This document shows, piece by piece, positions 24,393 to 35,000 of a stretch of DNA of 64,000 nt (the stretch's first letter is position 1; each line of letters opens with the position of its first letter). The stretch is from RGIG4708 sp045538875. Lineage in GTDB: Bacteria; Bacillota; Clostridia; UMGS1810. Below the pieces are notes generated by a model that was not told the DNA's origin, searched no databases, and saw only the letters and a list, made by a program, of their open reading frames with translations. The stretch covers positions 1 to 64,000 of the forward strand of contig JAZQEG010000003.1 in assembly GCA_045538875.1 (NCBI GenBank), written 5' to 3'. Both the position numbers and the translations under genes were made by a program.

Positions 24393-26099
24393 ATGTTCAG
24401 ATACAGCTTAAATGAATTGTTAAATGACAAAGAATTATGCAAAAAGGTAATTACAAAAAAATTATATCTTTATGACGGTGGCGGAGTGTTTAAAGCTCTT
24501 GATTTTGAAAACAACAGTATGCGCTACAATCACATAAAGGCATTTGAGCAATTGTATAAAATTGGCGGCAAAAAGCTGTTTGATGCAATTTTAAATGAGG
24601 GTAAAACCTGCCTTGCCGATAACCCTAATGCAGCAAAGGTTGGTGTTGTGGCAATAGAGGGAGCAGACGGCTACTATCTCAAATCAAATGTAAGCGCAAT
24701 AGTTGCATTTATGTCGATACTTAATGCGCTAAAGCATATCGGCGATGTAGAAGAGTTGTTTGATATGGACGATATTTATGTTGAATATGAGGATATAAAA
24801 GAAGAGATACTTGCAGACGTATCGGAGGAGGATATGGAATATATGGAAAAGCTTGACCGAATTCATAGCGGAGAACAAGACGAACAATCTGAACAGACAG
24901 AGAGTTTTGAAACGTATGACGAATCACTTGATGAACAGGAGGTTTATGAGCAGAAACTGGAAGTTTGCCAGAGTGATTCCGGATACTTTTTATGTGATGC
25001 CGAAACAGGAGAAAGAGTAAGTTTTGAATGCAATAATGGTATTCAGACAGAAACTATTTCTCTTATGTATAATTTACAGCATATCAGTTATAAAGAAAAA
25101 GTGGGTACAAGTTATAATAATGGTATTGAAGAGGATGTCACCGAAGAAAGAACATGCGGATATCGTTATCAACTTGAAAAAGACGGAAAATGGGGCTTTA
25201 TAAGTGAACATTTTGCATATTTTGTATACCCTATATACAGTGATATATGTGTAACTGAAAAAGGTGATATACTTGGATATTATTTTTCGGGTGATTCAGC
25301 CATAGATATATCTGTAGCGTACTCGGCGGAATATATAGACGAAAATAATTTTTCCGAATACGATAAAACACTTCACGATGCCCAATATAAATATGTGTGC
25401 AATGACAAATCAAAATCGTTGTATCTGTTCCGCAATCTGCCTACAGAATTTATTGTTGACAGCAAAATGGATGTGTCATATTGTCACGACGGATTTTTGG
25501 TAGAAGGGATTGCGATTACCAAAAATGAGTTGTTTTCCAATCTATTAAACAAGGGCGTATACAGATGCGTAGATAAAAATGATTCCTTCTGTGGAGGAGT
25601 TGAACAATTTTTTACTCAATGCAAAAATGGAATACTAACAATGGAATTGGCAAATTCGTTTATCGAAAAGAAAAAGCAGGCACCCGCTTCGGGGGTTTTT
25701 GCAAAACACTGTAAGATTGCTTACAACTGGGAGTCAAAAGACGGAATTGAGTATATAACCAGATTAGATGATGATATATATATTGCAAAAAAAGAGGGGT
25801 ATTATGGTCTTGTGAGATATAATATCGACAAGTGTATGATACAGGAATTTGAAACACCCTTTGCTTTTACAAAAATATGTTCTGCAATAGCGGATCCTTG
25901 CTTTGAAATTGATTATTGCTATATTGAACGCTTTGGCAAAAAAGGTGTATACAACTACAAAAAACATTGCTACACAGTTCCGTGTGAATACGAAAAGATA
26001 GCAAGAAAAGAGGACGGATTTTTGGTATGCAAATGCGGTTTTTGCGGGAAAATCGGTTTTGACAGCGAATGGATTGAGCATTTGCATCGGGAGGAATAA
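24393..26099 (+). CDS. WG-repeat-like protein of the unknown cassette
   Basis: 568 aa, soluble. An N-terminal helical part (about 1-125) is followed by an acidic low-complexity linker (about 125-190, many Glu/Asp/Gln). The rest holds beta-rich repeats resembling WG/KWG motifs: DGKWGFISEHFAYFVYPIY (about 270), KKEGYYGLVRYN (about 466) and FGKKGVYNYKKHCYTVPCEY (about 515). The tail has CKCGFCGKIGF. WG repeats are usually binding surfaces with unknown ligands. Only 3 nt separate its stop from the third gene. Confidence 0.75.
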   Translation: MFRYSLNELLNDKELCKKVITKKLYLYDGGGVFKALDFENNSMRYNHIKAFEQLYKIGGKKLFDAILNEGKTCLADNPNAAKVGVVAIEGADGYYLKSNVSAIVAFMSILNALKHIGDVEELFDMDDIYVEYEDIKEEILADVSEEDMEYMEKLDRIHSGEQDEQSEQTESFETYDESLDEQEVYEQKLEVCQSDSGYFLCDAETGERVSFECNNGIQTETISLMYNLQHISYKEKVGTSYNNGIEEDVTEERTCGYRYQLEKDGKWGFISEHFAYFVYPIYSDICVTEKGDILGYYFSGDSAIDISVAYSAEYIDENNFSEYDKTLHDAQYKYVCNDKSKSLYLFRNLPTEFIVDSKMDVSYCHDGFLVEGIAITKNELFSNLLNKGVYRCVDKNDSFCGGVEQFFTQCKNGILTMELANSFIEKKKQAPASGVFAKHCKIAYNWESKDGIEYITRLDDDIYIAKKEGYYGLVRYNIDKCMIQEFETPFAFTKICSAIADPCFEIDYCYIERFGKKGVYNYKKHCYTVPCEYEKIARKEDGFLVCKCGFCGKIGFDSEWIEHLHREE

Positions 26100-26102
26100 T
26101 TT

Positions 26103-27935
26103 ATGACTCTTAACCAGGAAGTTGAAATAATCTATTTATATATTGTTGAAGGCCTTTCAATGGAAAATGTGGGCAAATCAACAGGCTGGGAAACCTCTGT
26201 AATTTCTGAAACGGTGCGTGACTATGGTTTTAATAATGATTCGCACCAGAGGTCAGGCTGGCAAAGCGGCAAAGACAGAGGCAGATACGCAAGAGGAAAA
26301 GCTGCCACAAGGGGCGTTAATGTTACAAGGCAGCTTATAAGGGATTTTTTGCAATGCGCCGACGAGTGGGAATGGGATTTTGAATGGTACATATCCGAAA
26401 TTGCAAAGGATATTGCCGAGAAAAACCGCAGCTATCAGCAGCAACAACAGCAACGTGCGGCGCAGCAGCAGAGGGAAATGCAGCAGCGCTTGCAGGCAGA
26501 ACAAAATGCCAGACAAGAGCGAGAACGCCGCGAAAGAGAAGCCCGTGAGCAACAGATACGTCAACAGGAATACGAAAGACAGCAAAAGGAACAACAAAAG
26601 AAGAATACAAATGAGTATTATCGACTGGTAGATATAGGAAAAAAGGCACTTAAAGAAAATCGCCTTCAGCAGGCACTTAATAGTTTTTATGATGCCAGAA
26701 AACTGTTTGATGCAATAGAGCTTTATGCACTTATTGCCGAGGTGCTTGCAAACTCCGGGAACGCAGATACCCATTGTCAGAGTATTATACGTGAGCTTCG
26801 TGAATATGAAAATTGCATAAAAAGAGATAACAAAGCATTGACCAAAGAGCAGCTTTTGTGGTATGCAAGGGCACTTGCCTGTGCAGGGCAATTGTCAAGT
26901 GCTGCCACAAGATATTCTATGGCGGCGCATATTGAGTATGACAACAAAAATTATGTTGTGGCAGATGCCATATTTAAAGAAAGCTACAACAAAACAGGAA
27001 TATTTACAAATTGGGGTACGGATAAGTTTTTTAAACTTGCCTACGCAAGAAGCTGTATAGACAATATGACACCTGATGACCACCGCTTTTGTATAGATGC
27101 ATATATTGAATCCGGCCGTGAAAAAGAAGGTCCCTTTTCTATAAGTATAGGCAATAAGGCATGGCATTATCTGCAGTTGGGAGAAAATCAAAAGGCGGCA
27201 AGTGAGGGTGAGAGTGCAATTGTATTTGGCAACAACGAGCCTTATGTATATCATAATCTTGTTGAGGCATATATGAATCTGATGCAGTTTGACAAAGCAT
27301 ACAAAACTATCGAAAAAATGGAAAAACTGAAAATCTTGTATCAGCCATGGATAAAAGCTGAATGTATATACCGTGGAAACCTTTTTGGTGATGAATCGTG
27401 GAGCAAAGCCGAGGCTTTGTACAAAAATCAGCTTGCTTTTTACGGATTTCACAGCGAGTCCTGTTACAAACTGATTTGCGGATGCAAATTGGATTACGAT
27501 GCCTGCGAATACGGACAACGTTTTATGACGGACGGACAAAAGGATACGCAAATGTACAAGCAGGCGGCAAGAGCTTTTCTTGAACGTGCCCGAAAATCGG
27601 GAAATCAACATTATATAAATGTTGCTCTTGATTATAATCCTGAAGAAAAGGCATGGGTAGAAAAACAAAAGGCACAGGAAAAACAGCGTCTTGAACAACT
27701 CGAAAGACAACGACTTGAAAGAGAACGTCTTGAAAGGGAACAACAACACCGCCTTGACGAAGAAAAGAGGCGCCAAGAGGAAGAGCAGCGTCGCCTTGAC
27801 GAAGAAAAGAGGCGCAAAGAGGAAGAGCAGCGTCGCCTTGACGAAGAAAAAAGGCAAAAAGAGCAAGAGGAGCTTCGCCTTAAGGAAATTGCAAAGCAAA
27901 AACAAGAGCAGGAAATGCTTATGCTTTTGTTTTAA
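26103..27935 (+). CDS. HTH / coiled-coil / TPR protein of the unknown cassette
   Basis: 610 aa. Residues 1-45 resemble a sigma-region-4 type helix-turn-helix (VEIIYLYIVEGLSMENVGKS). Residues about 115-175 are a Gln/Arg/Glu-rich coiled coil. About 178-520 contains TPR-like helical pairs (KALKENRLQQALNSFYDARK; YHNLVEAYMNLMQFDKAYK). The C-terminus (about 520-605) is a charged helix with a 14-residue repeat (RLDEEKRRQEEEQR type). It could be a DNA-binding scaffold; no enzyme domain is seen. It is the last gene of the cassette, followed by two hairpins. Confidence 0.75.
   Translation: MTLNQEVEIIYLYIVEGLSMENVGKSTGWETSVISETVRDYGFNNDSHQRSGWQSGKDRGRYARGKAATRGVNVTRQLIRDFLQCADEWEWDFEWYISEIAKDIAEKNRSYQQQQQQRAAQQQREMQQRLQAEQNARQERERREREAREQQIRQQEYERQQKEQQKKNTNEYYRLVDIGKKALKENRLQQALNSFYDARKLFDAIELYALIAEVLANSGNADTHCQSIIRELREYENCIKRDNKALTKEQLLWYARALACAGQLSSAATRYSMAAHIEYDNKNYVVADAIFKESYNKTGIFTNWGTDKFFKLAYARSCIDNMTPDDHRFCIDAYIESGREKEGPFSISIGNKAWHYLQLGENQKAASEGESAIVFGNNEPYVYHNLVEAYMNLMQFDKAYKTIEKMEKLKILYQPWIKAECIYRGNLFGDESWSKAEALYKNQLAFYGFHSESCYKLICGCKLDYDACEYGQRFMTDGQKDTQMYKQAARAFLERARKSGNQHYINVALDYNPEEKAWVEKQKAQEKQRLEQLERQRLERERLEREQQHRLDEEKRRQEEEQRRLDEEKRRKEEEQRRLDEEKRQKEQEELRLKEIAKQKQEQEMLMLLF
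27750..27875 (+). repeat. Three tandem 42-bp repeats inside the TPR gene
   Basis: Units at 27750-27791, 27792-27833 and 27834-27875 encode 14-residue charged repeats. Units 1 and 2 differ by one base; unit 3 is more diverged. The near-identity implies recent slippage or duplication, and 42 bp keeps the frame and a helical register. Confidence 0.9.
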
Positions 27936-27946
27936 TGTAGCTTACA

Positions 27947-27990
27947 ATAATACCCGTTTGTATACCAAAGTGTACAGATGGGTATTATAT
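27947..27990 (+). terminator. Hairpin at the end of the unknown cassette
   Basis: Long stem AATACCCGTTTGTATAC with its near-complement (one mismatch and one wobble), 4-nt loop, followed by a T/A-rich tail, 11 nt past the stop. Confidence 0.65.
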
Positions 27991-27997
27991 TTATGCT

Positions 27998-28040
27998 TAA
28001 AAACATCCAAAAATCCGTATTTTTGGATGTTTTAAAAAAA
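27998..28040. terminator. Second, strong terminator isolating rpoB
   Basis: Stem AAAACATCCAAAAAT/ATTTTTGGATGTTTT with loop CCGT; A/T runs lie on both sides. It separates the cassette from the rpoB promoter. Confidence 0.8.
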
Positions 28041-28054
28041 ATTACCAAAAAAGC

Positions 28055-28083
28055 TTGACAAATTGCGGGGTATATGATAACAT
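28055..28083 (+). promoter_or_regulatory. rpoB-rpoC promoter
   Basis: Consensus TTGACA (28055-28060), 17 nt, TAACAT (28078-28083). It leaves a leader of about 150 nt before rpoB with no fold I can name. The rplJ-rplL genes that often precede rpoB are absent here. Confidence 0.7.
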
Positions 28084-28239
28084 AGTAAATTGCAATTATA
28101 GCCGAATTTGGCAGAAAGTGATTGTGCAGTATCACAACAAAAGCAAATTTGGTTTACATACAATTTATGTAAAACAGAGATTTTTATGTTAAATTTTTGT
28201 TAACAATTGCGACTATTAACAGATGAGGTGAGTGATTTT

Positions 28240-31200
28240 ATGGTACATCCTATAAGGCTTGGCAAAAACGAGCGTATGTGCTACTCAAACACAAAACAAA
28301 TCGTTGAAATGCCAAACTTAATTGAGGTGCAAAAAAATTCATATCAATGGTTCATCGACAAGGGGCTCAAAGAGGTACTCAAAGACGTATCTCCAATTCG
28401 CGACTTTTCCGGTAACCTGGAACTTGAATTTTTGGATTATTACTTAGAGGAAGAACCTAAGTATTCAATCGAAGAGTGCAAAAGCAGAGATGCAACATAC
28501 TCCAAACCGCTCAAAATTAAAGTAAGACTCCGCAATGTGGAAACTATGGAGGAAAAAGATCAGGAAATTTTTATGGGTGATTTTCCTCTTATGACAGATT
28601 CGGGTACCTTTATTATCAACGGTGCAGAGCGTGTAATTGTTAGCCAGGTTGTCCGTTCACCGGGTATATACTATGATATGCAGCACGACAAAACAGGTAA
28701 GGAATTGCATTTTGCAACAGTTATACCTAACCGTGGTGCATGGCTCGAATATGAAACAGATTCAAACGACGTATTTTCTGTTCGTATTGACCGTAACAGA
28801 AAAATACCTGTTACAGTTTTAATCAGAGCTCTTGGCCTTAACACCAATCCTGAAATACTCGAAATGTTTGGATATGATCCAAAAATCAATGTAACTCTTG
28901 AAAAGGATCTTACAACCAACAGCGAAGAGGCTCTTATCGAAATATACAAAAAGCTCCGTCCGGGCGAACCCCCTACGGCAGAGAGCGCAACAACACTTAT
29001 AAACAATTTGTTGTTTGACTCAAAAAGATATGATATCTCAAAAGTTGGTCGTTTTAAATTTAACAAAAAGCTTATGCTGTCTGACCGAATTAAAAACCAC
29101 ATTTTAGCTAAAGATGTTGTAGACAGCCAGACAGGCGAAATTTTGGGCAAAGCAGGCGATATGGTTTCAAAAGATATGGCGCACGCAATGGAAGTTGCGG
29201 GTGTTAATTCCGTATGGCTTAAAATAGATGACAAAGAGGTAAAAGTATTTACCAACGATATGGTTGATATTAAAAACTTTATTGATTTTGATATATCCGA
29301 CCTTGAAATTACAGAATTGGTTAAATACAGTGTGCTCCGTGAAATTCTTGATTCTACCGAGGACGAGGCAGAAATCAAAAAGCTCCTTAATGAAAAAATG
29401 GATGAGCTTGTTCCAAAGCATATTATTATAGAAGATATTTTTGCGTCAATCAACTATCACTGCAACCTTGAGTATGGTCTTGGCACTACCGATGATATTG
29501 ACCATCTCGGCAACCGTAGACTTCGCTGTGTAGGTGAGCTTTTGCAAAATCAGTTCCGCATTGGTCTTGCAAGGCTTGAGCGAGTTGTAAGAGAGCGAAT
29601 GACAACTCAGGATCCTGCAACTGTTACACCGCAGCTGCTTATAAACTCAAGACCTGTTGTTTCCGCAATTAAAGAATTTTTTGGTTCTTCACAGCTTTCG
29701 CAGTTTATGGATCAAAACAATCCATTGGCAGAGCTTACACACAAACGCAGACTTTCAGCTCTTGGCCCTGGCGGTCTCTCCCGTGAGAGAGCAGGCTTTG
29801 AGGTTCGAGACGTTCACCATTCGCACTACGGCAGAATGTGCCCTATCGAAACTCCTGAAGGTCCAAACATTGGTCTTATCAACTCGCTTGCAACATATGC
29901 AAGAGTTAACGAATATGGCTTTATTGAAGCTGCATACCGCAAGTTTGACAAGAAAAAATGCGTTGCAACCGATGAAATTGAATATATGACAGCTGACATT
30001 GAGGACAACTACAAGGTTGCCCCTGCCAGCGAAAAGCTTGACGAAAATGGCCGCTTTGTAAACGAAAAGGTTATTGTAAGATTCAGAGATGAATTTCTTG
30101 AGGTTAAACCCGAAGAGGTTGACTATGTGGATGTGTCGCCTCAGCAGATTGTGTCTGTAGCTACAGCGCTCATACCATTCCTCGAAAATGATGACGCCGT
30201 TAGAGCACTCATGGGCTCCAACATGCAGCGTCAGGCAGTGCCGCTCCTTAAAACAGAGGCTCCTGTTGTAGGTACAGGTATGGAATACAGAGCCGCAAAA
30301 GACTCAGGTGTATGTGTACTTGCAAAAGAGGATGGTGTTGTTAAAAAAGCAGCAGCAGACCAGATTGTTATAGTTGAAGACGATGGAACAGAAAGAGTTT
30401 ATAAACTTACAAAATTCCTCCGTTCAAATCAGAGTACATGCATTAATCAGACTCCTATCGTTTCAAACGGCGAAAGAGTTAAAAAAGGCGACATCATTGC
30501 AGACGGTCCTTCAACCTGCAACGGTGAGCTTGCTCTTGGTAAAAACATTCTCATTGGCTTTATGACATGGGAAGGTTACAACTACGAGGATGCTGTCCTC
30601 ATTAATGAAAGACTTGTTAAAGAAGATGTATTTACTTCTATTCATATTGAAGAATACGAATGTGAAGCAAGAGATACAAAGCTTGGTGCCGAAGAAATCA
30701 CAAGAGATATTTCAAACCTTGGTGAAGATGCACTTAAAGACATCGACGAAAGAGGTATTGTACGAATTGGTGCAGAGGTTCGCAGCGGTGACATACTTGT
30801 AGGTAAGGTTACACCTAAGGGCGAAACTGAGCTCAGCGCAGAAGAGAGACTCCTCCGTGCAATATTTGGCGAAAAAGCAAGAGATGTAAGAGATACATCG
30901 CTCAGAGTTCCTCATGGTGAAGCAGGTATTGTTGTAGATGTTAAAATATTTACAAGAGAAAACGGCGATGAGCTCCCACCGGGAGTAAATCAGCTTGTTC
31001 GCTGCTATATCGCTCAAAAGAGAAAAATCTCTGTTGGTGATAAAATGGCGGGTCGTCATGGTAACAAGGGTGTTATTTCACGAATTCTCCCTGAAGAAGA
31101 TATGCCTTTCCTTGCAGATGGTACTCCGCTTCAGATTGTGCTTAACCCACTCGGCGTACCTTCACGTATGAATATCGGTCAGGTGCTCGAGGTGCATCTC

Positions 31201-32052
31201 GGTTATGCTGCAAAAGCATTGGGCTGGAAAATTGCAACACCTGTATTTGACGGTGCAAACGAAAAAGATATTACCGAGGCTCTTATCGAAGCAGGCTTTA
31301 GTGCAGACGGAAAAAGCACGCTTTACGACGGCAGAACAGGTATTGCATTTGACTCACCTGTAACTGTTGGTTATATGTACTATCTCAAGCTCCATCACCT
31401 TGTTGATGATAAAATTCACGCTCGTTCAACAGGTCCATACTCACTTGTTACTCAGCAGCCGCTTGGTGGTAAAGCACAGTTTGGCGGTCAGCGATTTGGT
31501 GAAATGGAGGTTTGGGCGCTTGAGGCATACGGCGCAGCTTACACACTTCAGGAAATACTTACTGTTAAGTCCGACGATGTTGTGGGCAGAGTAAAAACCT
31601 ACGAAAGCATTGTAAAAGGCGAAAATGTACCTAAATCAGGTATACCTGAGTCATTTAAGGTTCTTATTAAAGAATTGCAGAGCTTGGGCCTTGATGTTAA
31701 GGTGCTTGATGATGACGATAACGAAGTTATCATTAAAGAAGAATTTGACGATGATGATACAGATGTTAAAATGGTTAAATACGGCGACTATGAGGAAATG
31801 GACATTTCCGATGAGCCGGCAAACGACCATAAAGACGATGAGAAAGATGATTTACTTGATGAATTTTCATTCTCACCGCTTGATGATGAAGAGCCTGATG
31901 AAACAAATTTTGAGCTTCCGCTCACACTTGACGATATCCACGGAACAGATTTGCTCGATGCAGATGTTGAGTTTGTGGATCTCGACGAAGACCTTGACAG
32001 CTTAAGCAGCAATATAGATTCATTTGACGACTTAATCGGCGACGATAATTAA
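28240..32052 (+). CDS. rpoB: RNA polymerase beta subunit
   Basis: This 1270-aa catalytic subunit is complete from RLGKNERMCYSN onward. The rifampicin pocket (FGSSQLSQFMDQNNPL, THKRRLSALGPGGLSRERAG) has the sensitive-type residues Gln, Asp, His and Ser. Conserved blocks GRHGNKGVIS and GGKAQFGGQRFGEMEVWALE are intact. ATG 28240 has AGGTGAGTGATTTT upstream; an in-frame TTG 33 nt earlier is unlikely. The last 114 residues (from 31708) form a very acidic tail beyond the normal C-terminal clamp region. Confidence 0.98.
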   Translation: MVHPIRLGKNERMCYSNTKQIVEMPNLIEVQKNSYQWFIDKGLKEVLKDVSPIRDFSGNLELEFLDYYLEEEPKYSIEECKSRDATYSKPLKIKVRLRNVETMEEKDQEIFMGDFPLMTDSGTFIINGAERVIVSQVVRSPGIYYDMQHDKTGKELHFATVIPNRGAWLEYETDSNDVFSVRIDRNRKIPVTVLIRALGLNTNPEILEMFGYDPKINVTLEKDLTTNSEEALIEIYKKLRPGEPPTAESATTLINNLLFDSKRYDISKVGRFKFNKKLMLSDRIKNHILAKDVVDSQTGEILGKAGDMVSKDMAHAMEVAGVNSVWLKIDDKEVKVFTNDMVDIKNFIDFDISDLEITELVKYSVLREILDSTEDEAEIKKLLNEKMDELVPKHIIIEDIFASINYHCNLEYGLGTTDDIDHLGNRRLRCVGELLQNQFRIGLARLERVVRERMTTQDPATVTPQLLINSRPVVSAIKEFFGSSQLSQFMDQNNPLAELTHKRRLSALGPGGLSRERAGFEVRDVHHSHYGRMCPIETPEGPNIGLINSLATYARVNEYGFIEAAYRKFDKKKCVATDEIEYMTADIEDNYKVAPASEKLDENGRFVNEKVIVRFRDEFLEVKPEEVDYVDVSPQQIVSVATALIPFLENDDAVRALMGSNMQRQAVPLLKTEAPVVGTGMEYRAAKDSGVCVLAKEDGVVKKAAADQIVIVEDDGTERVYKLTKFLRSNQSTCINQTPIVSNGERVKKGDIIADGPSTCNGELALGKNILIGFMTWEGYNYEDAVLINERLVKEDVFTSIHIEEYECEARDTKLGAEEITRDISNLGEDALKDIDERGIVRIGAEVRSGDILVGKVTPKGETELSAEERLLRAIFGEKARDVRDTSLRVPHGEAGIVVDVKIFTRENGDELPPGVNQLVRCYIAQKRKISVGDKMAGRHGNKGVISRILPEEDMPFLADGTPLQIVLNPLGVPSRMNIGQVLEVHLGYAAKALGWKIATPVFDGANEKDITEALIEAGFSADGKSTLYDGRTGIAFDSPVTVGYMYYLKLHHLVDDKIHARSTGPYSLVTQQPLGGKAQFGGQRFGEMEVWALEAYGAAYTLQEILTVKSDDVVGRVKTYESIVKGENVPKSGIPESFKVLIKELQSLGLDVKVLDDDDNEVIIKEEFDDDDTDVKMVKYGDYEEMDISDEPANDHKDDEKDDLLDEFSFSPLDDEEPDETNFELPLTLDDIHGTDLLDADVEFVDLDEDLDSLSSNIDSFDDLIGDDN

Positions 32053-32066
32053 AGGAGGGGGATAAA

Positions 32067-35000
32067 ATGTCAGAATTTAATAGTTTTGCATCAATAAAAA
32101 TTGGTTTGTCCTCTCCTGAAAAAATCAGAGAGTGGTCATACGGCGAAGTTAAAAAGCCGGAAACAATCAACTACCGCACACTCAAGCCCGAAAGAGACGG
32201 ACTCTTTTGCGAAAAGATTTTTGGACCTACAAAGGACTGGGAGTGCTACTGCGGTAAATACAAACGCAACAGATACAAAGGTATTGTGTGTGACCGATGC
32301 GGAGTAGAGGTTACTCGTGCAAAGGTTCGAAGAGAAAGAATGGGACACATTGAGCTTGCAGCTCCTGTATCACATATCTGGTACTTTAAAGGCATACCAT
32401 CAAGGCTTGGTCTTATGCTTGATATGAGCCCAAGAATACTCGAAAAAATATTGTATTTTGCAGCATATGTTGTAACCGATCCGGGTTCATCAGGTCTTGC
32501 TTACAAAACCGTGCTTACCGAAAAGGAGTACAGAGATAACATCGATAAATATGGTGCAGGTGCTTTTTCGGCTGGTATGGGTGCCGAATCAATTAAAAAA
32601 CTGCTTACGGATATTGACCTTGAGGAGCTTGCAGCAGAACTCAAAACAGAGCTTGATGAATCGCAGGGTCAAAAAAAGGTTCGTATTGCAAAAAGGCTTG
32701 AGGTTGTAGAGGCATTTAGAATGTCAGGCAACAAGCCCGAATGGATGATAATGGATGTAATCCCTGTTATCCCGCCCGAAATCAGACCTATGGTTCAGCT
32801 TGACGGCGGCAGATTTGCCACATCCGACCTTAACGACCTTTACAGAAGAGTTATTAACAGAAACAACCGTCTTAAAAGACTTTTAGAGCTTGAAGCACCC
32901 GACATCATTGTACGAAACGAAAAAAGAATGCTTCAGGAAGCAGTAGACGCACTTATAGACAACGGTCGCAGAGGCAGAGCTGTTACAGGCCCCGGAAACC
33001 GTCCTCTTAAATCCCTTTCCGATATGCTCAAGGGTAAGCAGGGTCGATTCCGTCAAAACCTCCTTGGTAAGCGTGTTGACTATTCGGGACGTTCAGTTAT
33101 TGTTGTAGGCCCTGACCTTAAAATTTATCAGTGCGGTTTGCCAAAAGAAATGGCGCTTGAGCTGTTTAAACCATTTGTAATGCACAAGCTGGTTGAGGAT
33201 GGCATTTGCCACAATGTTAAGAGCGCAAAACGCATGGTAGAAAGAGTTAAAACAGAGGTTTGGGACGTACTTGAAGATGTTATCAAAGAGCATCCGGTAT
33301 TCCTTAACCGTGCTCCTACGCTTCATAGGCTTGGTATTCAGGCGTTTGAGCCAATACTTGTAGAGGGCAGAGCTATCAGACTCCACCCGCTTGTATGTAC
33401 AGCGTTTAACGCCGACTTTGACGGTGACCAGATGGCTGTTCACGTGCCTCTTTCACCTGAGGCTCAGGCCGAAGCACGCTTCCTTATGCTTTCGGCAAAC
33501 AACCTGTTAAAACCTCAGGATGGTAAAACTGTTACTGTTCCTACACAGGATATGGTACTGGGTTCGTACTATCTTACAATACTCAAACCAAAGGAAGTTA
33601 AAATTACACATCCTGGTGACACAGGCTTTGAGGTTGGAGATGTTGTATGTTATCTTTCTAATCAGGAATTTAACAAAAACAGCAAAAAGGCAATAGCAAA
33701 CGGACCGTCACTGCTCGAAATTAACAGACAGCTCGAAGCAGAAGGCAAAAAGCCTGCCAAATTTACCGAAGAGGGTTGCTTTGCAGGTGAAGCGGGCGAA
33801 GCAAAATATTTTACAAGCTTTGACGAGGCTCTTATGGCATACGACAGCGGAGCACTTGGCCTGCATGCACCAATCAAGGTACGCAACACAGTTGAGGTTA
33901 ACGGTGAAAAGGTAACAGGCATTATAGACGCAACTGTTGGTAAAATTATATTTAACGAAGACATTCCGCAGGATATAGGACTTGTTGACCGTAGCAAAGA
34001 CGGTCCGCTCGTTCTTGAAGTTGGTATGAACTTTGTTGCAGACAAAAAAGGTCTTGGCAAAATATTTGACACCTGTATAAAGGCGCATGGAACACACGGA
34101 ACTGCAGATGTGCTTGACAAAATCAAGGCGCTTGGTTACAAGTTTTCAACAAAAGGTGCTCTTACAATCAGCGTAAACGATATGATTATACCTGATGCAA
34201 AAGAGGGAATTCTTGAAAAAGCGCAGGCAGAAGTTGATAAAATCGGCAAACTTTATAAAAGAGGTCTTGTTACTGAAGAAGAAAGATACACCGAAGTTAT
34301 CAAAGCATGGAACAAAGCGGTTGACGATATTTCGGATGCACTTATCGACGGACTTGACCAGTACAATCCTATATATATGATGGCTACATCAGGTGCCCGT
34401 GGTAGCAAAGACCAGATTAAACAGCTTGCAGGTATGCGTGGTCTTATGGCTGATACATCAGGTAAGGCTATCGAAATTCCTATCAAGGCTAACTTCCGTG
34501 AGGGTCTTAATGTACTTGAATACTTTATTTCAACACACGGTGCGCGTAAAGGTCTTCCCGATACAGCACTGCGTACAGCCGACACGGGTTTCTTTACACG
34601 TCGATTTGTTGATGTATCACAGGATGTTATTATCCGCGAGGTTGATTGCGGAACTGAGGACTTTATTGTTGCAAAAGCAATTACCGATGGCAAGGAAGTT
34701 ATCGAATCATTTAGAGACAGACTTGTTGGCAGAACCTCAAGAGAAGATATCCTTCACCCCGAAACAGGTGAAGTTGTCATCTATGCAGGTCAGCTTATAA
34801 GCGAAGAAGATGCAAACAGAGTTGTTGCTGCAGGTGTAACATCTGCAAAAATACGCAGTATACTCACTTGTCAGGCACGAATTGGTGTTTGTGCAAAATG
34901 CTACGGCTCCAACCTTTCAACAGGCAAGCTTGTTGATGTTGGCGAGGCAGTTGGTATTATTGCTGCACAGTCCATAGGTGAGCCTGGTACACAGCTTACT

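Noticed and set aside
26895..27905. 336-codon open frame antisense to the TPR gene
   Set aside because: It is created by the repetitive charged coding strand, gives a low-complexity Leu/Phe-rich product, has no ribosome binding site and fully overlaps a better gene.
28671..29453. 260-codon open frame antisense to rpoB
   Set aside because: Shadow of a highly conserved gene; Ser-rich product, no initiation signals.
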